A stretch of DNA of 39,205 bases, taken from the NCBI RefSeq assembly GCF_024505045.1, contig NZ_JANIBM010000035.1, positions 1 through 39,205 on the forward strand, given 5' to 3'. Position numbers and translations under genes: made by a program. This document shows, one piece after another, positions 35,926 to 39,205 of this stretch. The notes beneath the pieces are model-generated. The model worked only from the letters and a program-made list of their open reading frames with translations, did not search any database and had not been told where the DNA came from. How positions within the stretch are numbered: position 1 is the first letter of the stretch; each line of letters opens with the position of its first letter. The stretch comes from Methylomonas aurea. GTDB lineage: Bacteria; Pseudomonadota; Gammaproteobacteria; Methylococcales; Methylomonadaceae.

Positions 35926-35953
35926 AAAAAAGGCCGAACGCAGCCGGCCTTTT
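35926..35953 (-). terminator. Terminator downstream of accA, abutting tilS
   Basis: On the minus strand AAAAGGCCG (35953-35945) pairs with CGGCCTTTT (35936-35928) and runs into further T residues. It lies 25 bases after the accA stop and ends where the tilS frame begins, so it probably limits read-through from accA into tilS. Confidence 0.8.
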
Positions 35954-35978
35954 CGTTATACGGAGGAACGAGACCGGA

Positions 35979-36956
35979 TTATTTGATCGGTTCTTCAATG
36001 AAGGAACCAAAACGCATAATCCGCTGGTAGCGTTTTTCCAGCATTTGATCCATGTTGGCAGCCGCTTCCTGGTTCAATTCCGCCAAATGCCGCAACAAGG
36101 CCTCCTGCAAATTCTCGGCAATCTTTTGAAAATTACGGTGGCCGCCGCCCACCGGTTCGCGCACCACCTCGTCCAAAAAGCCTTGCTCACGCACCCGGTC
36201 GGAGGTAATGCCCATCGCTTCCGCCGCCAACTGGGCTTTATCGGCGCTTTTCCATAAAATCGAGGCGCAACCTTCCGGCGAAATCACCGCATAGGTGCTG
36301 TATTCCAACATCAACAAACGGTCACCGACACCGATGGCCAATGCGCCGCCGGAACCGCCCTCGCCGATAACCACGCAGATCACAGGCGTTCGGAGTTTGG
36401 ACATTTCGAACAGATTACGGGCAATCGCCTCGCTTTGACCTCGCTCTTCGGCGCCGATGCCGGGATAGGCGCCCGGAGTGTCGATCAGACAGATAACCGG
36501 CAATTTAAAACGCTCGGCCAACTTCATCACCCGCAAGGCCTTGCGGTAGCCTTCCGGACGCGGCATACCGAAATTGCGGTAGATCTTTTCTTTGGTATCG
36601 CGACCTTTTTGGTGACCGATCACCACCACCGGTTGGCCTTCCAGTCGGGCCAAGCCGCAGACGATGGCCGGATCGTCGGCAAACGCTCGGTCACCGTGAA
36701 GCTCGTGGAAGTCGGTGAACATCAGGTTCACGTAGTCTAGGGTATAAGGCCGCCCCGGATGACGCGACAATTGCGAAATTTGCCAATCGGACAAGTTGCT
36801 GAAAATGCTCTCGGTCAGCATTTCGCATTTTTGCTCGAGTTGCTTCAGCGTCTCGGAAATGTCGAAATTGTTGTCCAGCTCCACCTTGCGCAGCTCTTCG
36901 ATTTTAGCTTGCAATTCGGCGATGGGCTGTTCGAAATCTAAGAATTTTAAATCCAT
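35979..36956 (-). CDS. accA: Acetyl-CoA carboxylase carboxyltransferase subunit alpha
   Basis: This 325-aa protein with AccD forms the carboxyltransferase that transfers CO2 from biotin to acetyl-CoA, the first step of fatty acid synthesis. It starts [20 protein letters not shown], has the [19 protein letters not shown] region, and [33 protein letters not shown] in the crotonase-like core. Length matches the family. It is divergent from rarA with 81 bp between the starts. Confidence 0.97.
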   Translation of the reverse strand: MDLKFLDFEQPIAELQAKIEELRKVELDNNFDISETLKQLEQKCEMLTESIFSNLSDWQISQLSRHPGRPYTLDYVNLMFTDFHELHGDRAFADDPAIVCGLARLEGQPVVVIGHQKGRDTKEKIYRNFGMPRPEGYRKALRVMKLAERFKLPVICLIDTPGAYPGIGAEERGQSEAIARNLFEMSKLRTPVICVVIGEGGSGGALAIGVGDRLLMLEYSTYAVISPEGCASILWKSADKAQLAAEAMGITSDRVREQGFLDEVVREPVGGGHRNFQKIAENLQEALLRHLAELNQEAAANMDQMLEKRYQRIMRFGSFIEEPIK

Positions 36957-37037
36957 GTCAATCCGGCCAGAGAATCAATAAAATGGCCGGCGATTTTAAA
37001 GAAAAATGCCGCCATTGCCTATCAGTTTTACCTGACC

Positions 37038-38345
37038 ATGAACCAGACCGCTTTCGAGATCAATCCGCACGCGCCGTTGGCCGCCCGCATGCGTCCGACC
37101 AATCTGGACCAATACATCGGCCAACAGCATTTGTTAGCCAAGGGCAAGTCGCTACGCGCCGCGATTGACCAGGGCGCGCCGCATTCGCTGGTTTTCTGGG
37201 GGCCGCCGGGCGTCGGCAAAACCACGCTGGCTAAAATCATCGCCGCCAGCGCCCATTGCCATTTCATCGAATTGTCAGCAGTGATGGCAGGGGTCAAAGA
37301 AATCCGCGCGGCGGTGGCCGAAGCCGAGGAGATCAAGCTCAACCGCAACCTGAACACCGTGGTGTTCATCGACGAAATTCATCGCTTCTCGAAAAGCCAG
37401 CAAGATTCATTGCTGGCGCCGATCGAGAGCGGCGCGATCATCCTATTCGGCGCCACCACCGAAAATCCGTCGTTCGAACTCAACAACGCGCTGCTATCGC
37501 GGCTACGGGTTTACGTGATGCGCGGCATCGAAGTCGAAGATTTGTTAGCGCTGCTTGACAACGCCTTGACCGACCCGGTGCGCGGCCTAGGCAACCGCAA
37601 CATCGCCATCGAACCCGAGGTTCGAGCCATGATCGCCAAGGCCGCCGACGGCGACGCGCGCCGCTGCCTGAACATTCTGCAAATCGCGGCCGATCTGGCG
37701 GAAACCGTCGACGGCCAGGAAGTCGTCAACCGCGAGGTGATCGGCGAAGTTTTGCAAGGCCATGCGGCTCGTTTCGACAAGGGTGGCGATATTTTCTACG
37801 ACCAGATTTCCGCGCTGCACAAATCGGTGCGCGGCACCGACCCGGACGCGGCACTGTATTGGTTCTGCCGGATGATAGACGGCGGCTGCGACCCTTTGTA
37901 CATCGCCCGCCGGGTGGTGCGGATGGCTTCGGAAGATATCGGCAACGCCGACCCGCGCGGGCTGGAGCTGGCGCTGAACGCCGCTCATGCCTACGAACGC
38001 CTGGGCAGTCCGGAAGGCGAACTGTCGCTGGCACAAGCCATCGTTTATCTGGCCTGCGCGCCGAAAAGCAATGCGGTATACGTGGCCTACAAAGCGGCAA
38101 TGGCCGATGCCAGATCCAGCGGCTCGCTGGAAGTGCCGATTCATTTGCGCAATGCGCCAACCAAACTCATGAAAGAACTGGGACACGGCGCAGAGTACCG
38201 TTATGCTCACGATGAGAAAAACGCCTATGCCGCCGGCGAAAACTATTTTCCCGAACCATTAAAGGGCAAACGTTATTATTTTCCGGTCGAACGCGGCTTG
38301 GAAATGAAGATAAAAGATAAACTGGAGTTTTTACGAAAACAATAA
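37038..38345 (+). CDS. rarA: Replication-associated recombination protein RarA (MgsA)
   Basis: This 435-aa AAA+ ATPase of the RarA/MgsA/WRNIP1 family acts at stalled replication forks. The N-terminus PLAARMRPTNLDQYIGQQHLL is typical. Walker A is GPPGVGKTT (55-63), Walker B VVFIDEIHRF (about 108-117), sensor 1 ATTENPSFELN. The C-terminal tetramerisation region contains ALHKSVRGTDPDAALYW and RRVVRMASEDIGNADP. Length is normal for the family. Confidence 0.96.
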   Translation: MNQTAFEINPHAPLAARMRPTNLDQYIGQQHLLAKGKSLRAAIDQGAPHSLVFWGPPGVGKTTLAKIIAASAHCHFIELSAVMAGVKEIRAAVAEAEEIKLNRNLNTVVFIDEIHRFSKSQQDSLLAPIESGAIILFGATTENPSFELNNALLSRLRVYVMRGIEVEDLLALLDNALTDPVRGLGNRNIAIEPEVRAMIAKAADGDARRCLNILQIAADLAETVDGQEVVNREVIGEVLQGHAARFDKGGDIFYDQISALHKSVRGTDPDAALYWFCRMIDGGCDPLYIARRVVRMASEDIGNADPRGLELALNAAHAYERLGSPEGELSLAQAIVYLACAPKSNAVYVAYKAAMADARSSGSLEVPIHLRNAPTKLMKELGHGAEYRYAHDEKNAYAAGENYFPEPLKGKRYYFPVERGLEMKIKDKLEFLRKQ

Positions 38346-38415
38346 AATAGCCGGCCGGGCGAATCGGTTATTGACATACTGTTTCCGCAATTGCCTGCAA
38401 CAGAATATTTGGCAT

Positions 38416-38450
38416 AAAAAAACTCCCGTACCGGAGGGCCGATACGGGAG
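38416..38450 (-). terminator. Terminator of the small membrane protein gene
   Basis: On the minus strand CTCCCGTA (38450-38443) pairs with TACGGGAG (38430-38423), and seven T residues follow (38422-38416). The tract of T on this strand assigns it to the gene at 38510-38671 rather than to rarA. Confidence 0.8.
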
Positions 38451-38509
38451 CAAAAGCAAGCAAATATCGAAAATATCTACCTGCGAATCTCCGCCAAATG
38501 GAGAAACCT

Positions 38510-38671
38510 TTAAAACCTTTCGAGCTTGGCGCGATTGTCTGCCAACATAGTGCTGGAAAGCGCCGCGATACCGAACAGCATGGTTGATATTATAAATTGC
38601 CCGAAAATAAAACTCAGTATGCCCGAGAAAGAAACCAAGCCAACAAACACGTCTTTTTTAAATTCATTCAT
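38510..38671 (-). CDS. Small hypothetical membrane protein
   Basis: This 53-aa protein begins MNEFKKDVFVGLVSFSG, has a hydrophobic stretch of about 30 residues (ILSFIFGQFIISTMLFGIAA) that could form one long or two short membrane helices, and ends in a charged tail. GGGTGG lies 7 bases before the ATG at 38671; a longer frame from 38710 lacks support. It has its own terminator, which strengthens the call. Function unknown. Confidence 0.6.
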   Translation of the reverse strand: MNEFKKDVFVGLVSFSGILSFIFGQFIISTMLFGIAALSSTMLADNRAKLERF

Positions 38672-38804
38672 TGCGACCACCCTACGGTAAATTAAATAAA
38701 GCGCATCCAACCCACTACGTTTTGATCCTTTCCCGCTAAGCGCTTAACAATAAGTCACCATGCAGTAATCTAGTAGGATTTTAGACAGAGTGGTAAGTAA
38801 AGGG

Positions 38805-39205
38805 ATGCGTGTCAAACCGATTGAATTGAGCGAAAGCGAACGAGATCAGCTACGGAGGATGATCAGAAAAGGTAGTGACTGGCGAGAAAGGGAGCGGGCT
38901 CAAACCATTTTGATGTTATCCGACGGTCAAACAGTCGTTGCCATTGCCGAGCAACAAGGCGTGAAGCCCGAAGCCATTCGGGAGCGGCGGCGGAAGTGGT
39001 GGAAAAACGGGATGAACAGTTTGCCGGATCAGCCGCGCAGTGGTGCGCCGAGCAAGTTGACGGACGCCCATCGCAGCCAGCTCAAAGTATGGATGGATGC
39101 AGAACCCTTGACTTGTCGTGCCTTGGTCAGTCGTCTAACAGTGGGATCTGGCGTGACGATCAGTGCCGGCACCTTACGGAACGAGCTGAAACGCATGGGC
39201 TATGT
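38805..39205 (+). CDS. IS630-family transposase, N-terminal part (cut by the window end)
   Basis: An ATG preceded by AAAGGG opens a frame that runs to the window edge (133 codons). It encodes MRVKPIELSESERDQLRRMI, then an IS630-type helix-turn-helix (QTVVAIAEQQGVKPEAIRER, RRKWWKNGMNSLPDQPRSG) and the start of a second one (LTCRALVSRL, ISAGTLRNELKRMGYV). The catalytic DDE domain would lie beyond the window. IS630 elements insert at TA. The left terminal inverted repeat could not be defined with only one end visible. Confidence 0.85.
   Translation, partial: MRVKPIELSESERDQLRRMIRKGSDWRERERAQTILMLSDGQTVVAIAEQQGVKPEAIRERRRKWWKNGMNSLPDQPRSGAPSKLTDAHRSQLKVWMDAEPLTCRALVSRLTVGSGVTISAGTLRNELKRMGY
38805..39205 (+). 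mobile_element. Left part of an IS630-family insertion sequence
   Basis: The transposase frame identifies the element; its left end should lie between the small membrane protein gene and 38805. The right end is outside the window, so the coordinates given cover only the part supported by coding sequence. Confidence 0.6.

Overview
The window looks like a chromosomal segment from a gammaproteobacterium with moderately high GC. The order accA-tilS-pyrG-kdsA-eno-ftsB-ispD-ispF-truD is the classic gammaproteobacterial one. A soluble NAD-linked molybdenum formate dehydrogenase cluster and the general sequence style fit a methanotroph such as Methylomonas. That genus guess is inference only, because no methane-oxidation gene is present.

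Layout. 1-1626: end of an arsenic locus (tail of an unidentified ORF, ArsI-like C-As lyase, Acr3 arsenite pump). 1751-2497: two related small proteins of unknown function on the minus strand. 2677-3921: a SafE/DsbD-like membrane protein fused to a cupredoxin domain. 4049-11402: lnt, an unrecognised 505-aa protein, a 5'-nucleotidase, a large acidic SPOR-domain membrane protein, a methyltransferase with a DUF1244 partner, and a small unknown. 11424-13516: yciB, yciI, bolA and a lipoprotein parvulin, closed by a terminator. 13584-13823: bfd under a perfect Fur-box palindrome. 14011-19991: fdsG-fdsB-fdsA-fdhD-fdsD, which together encode a cytosolic formate:NAD+ oxidoreductase and its sulfurtransferase chaperone.

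19992-21951 is the accessory part. It has a non-coding block with strong hairpins, then two minus-strand ORFs (a DUF2971 protein and an unknown). Their stop codons both lie inside the heptamer GCATAAC, and the ORFs are separated by an attC-like sequence. This looks like integron gene cassettes without an integrase.

21952-27461 is a type I secretion operon of the LapB-LapC-LapE type with a LuxR-family regulator inserted between the adaptor and the outer-membrane genes. No adhesin substrate or LapD/LapG is present. 27584-36956 is the housekeeping cluster read on the minus strand (accA, tilS, two small membrane proteins, pyrG, kdsA, eno, ftsB, ispD, ispF, truD). A dispersed-type double-hairpin element sits between eno and ftsB, and ftsB has no normal start codon that would keep its membrane anchor. 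37038-38345 is rarA on the plus strand. The window ends with a small membrane protein and the N-terminal part of an IS630-family transposase.

The most interesting points are the cassette-like pair, the ftsB start and its adjoining palindromic element, the SafE-cupredoxin fusion, and the secretion operon with its built-in pseudo-receiver regulator.
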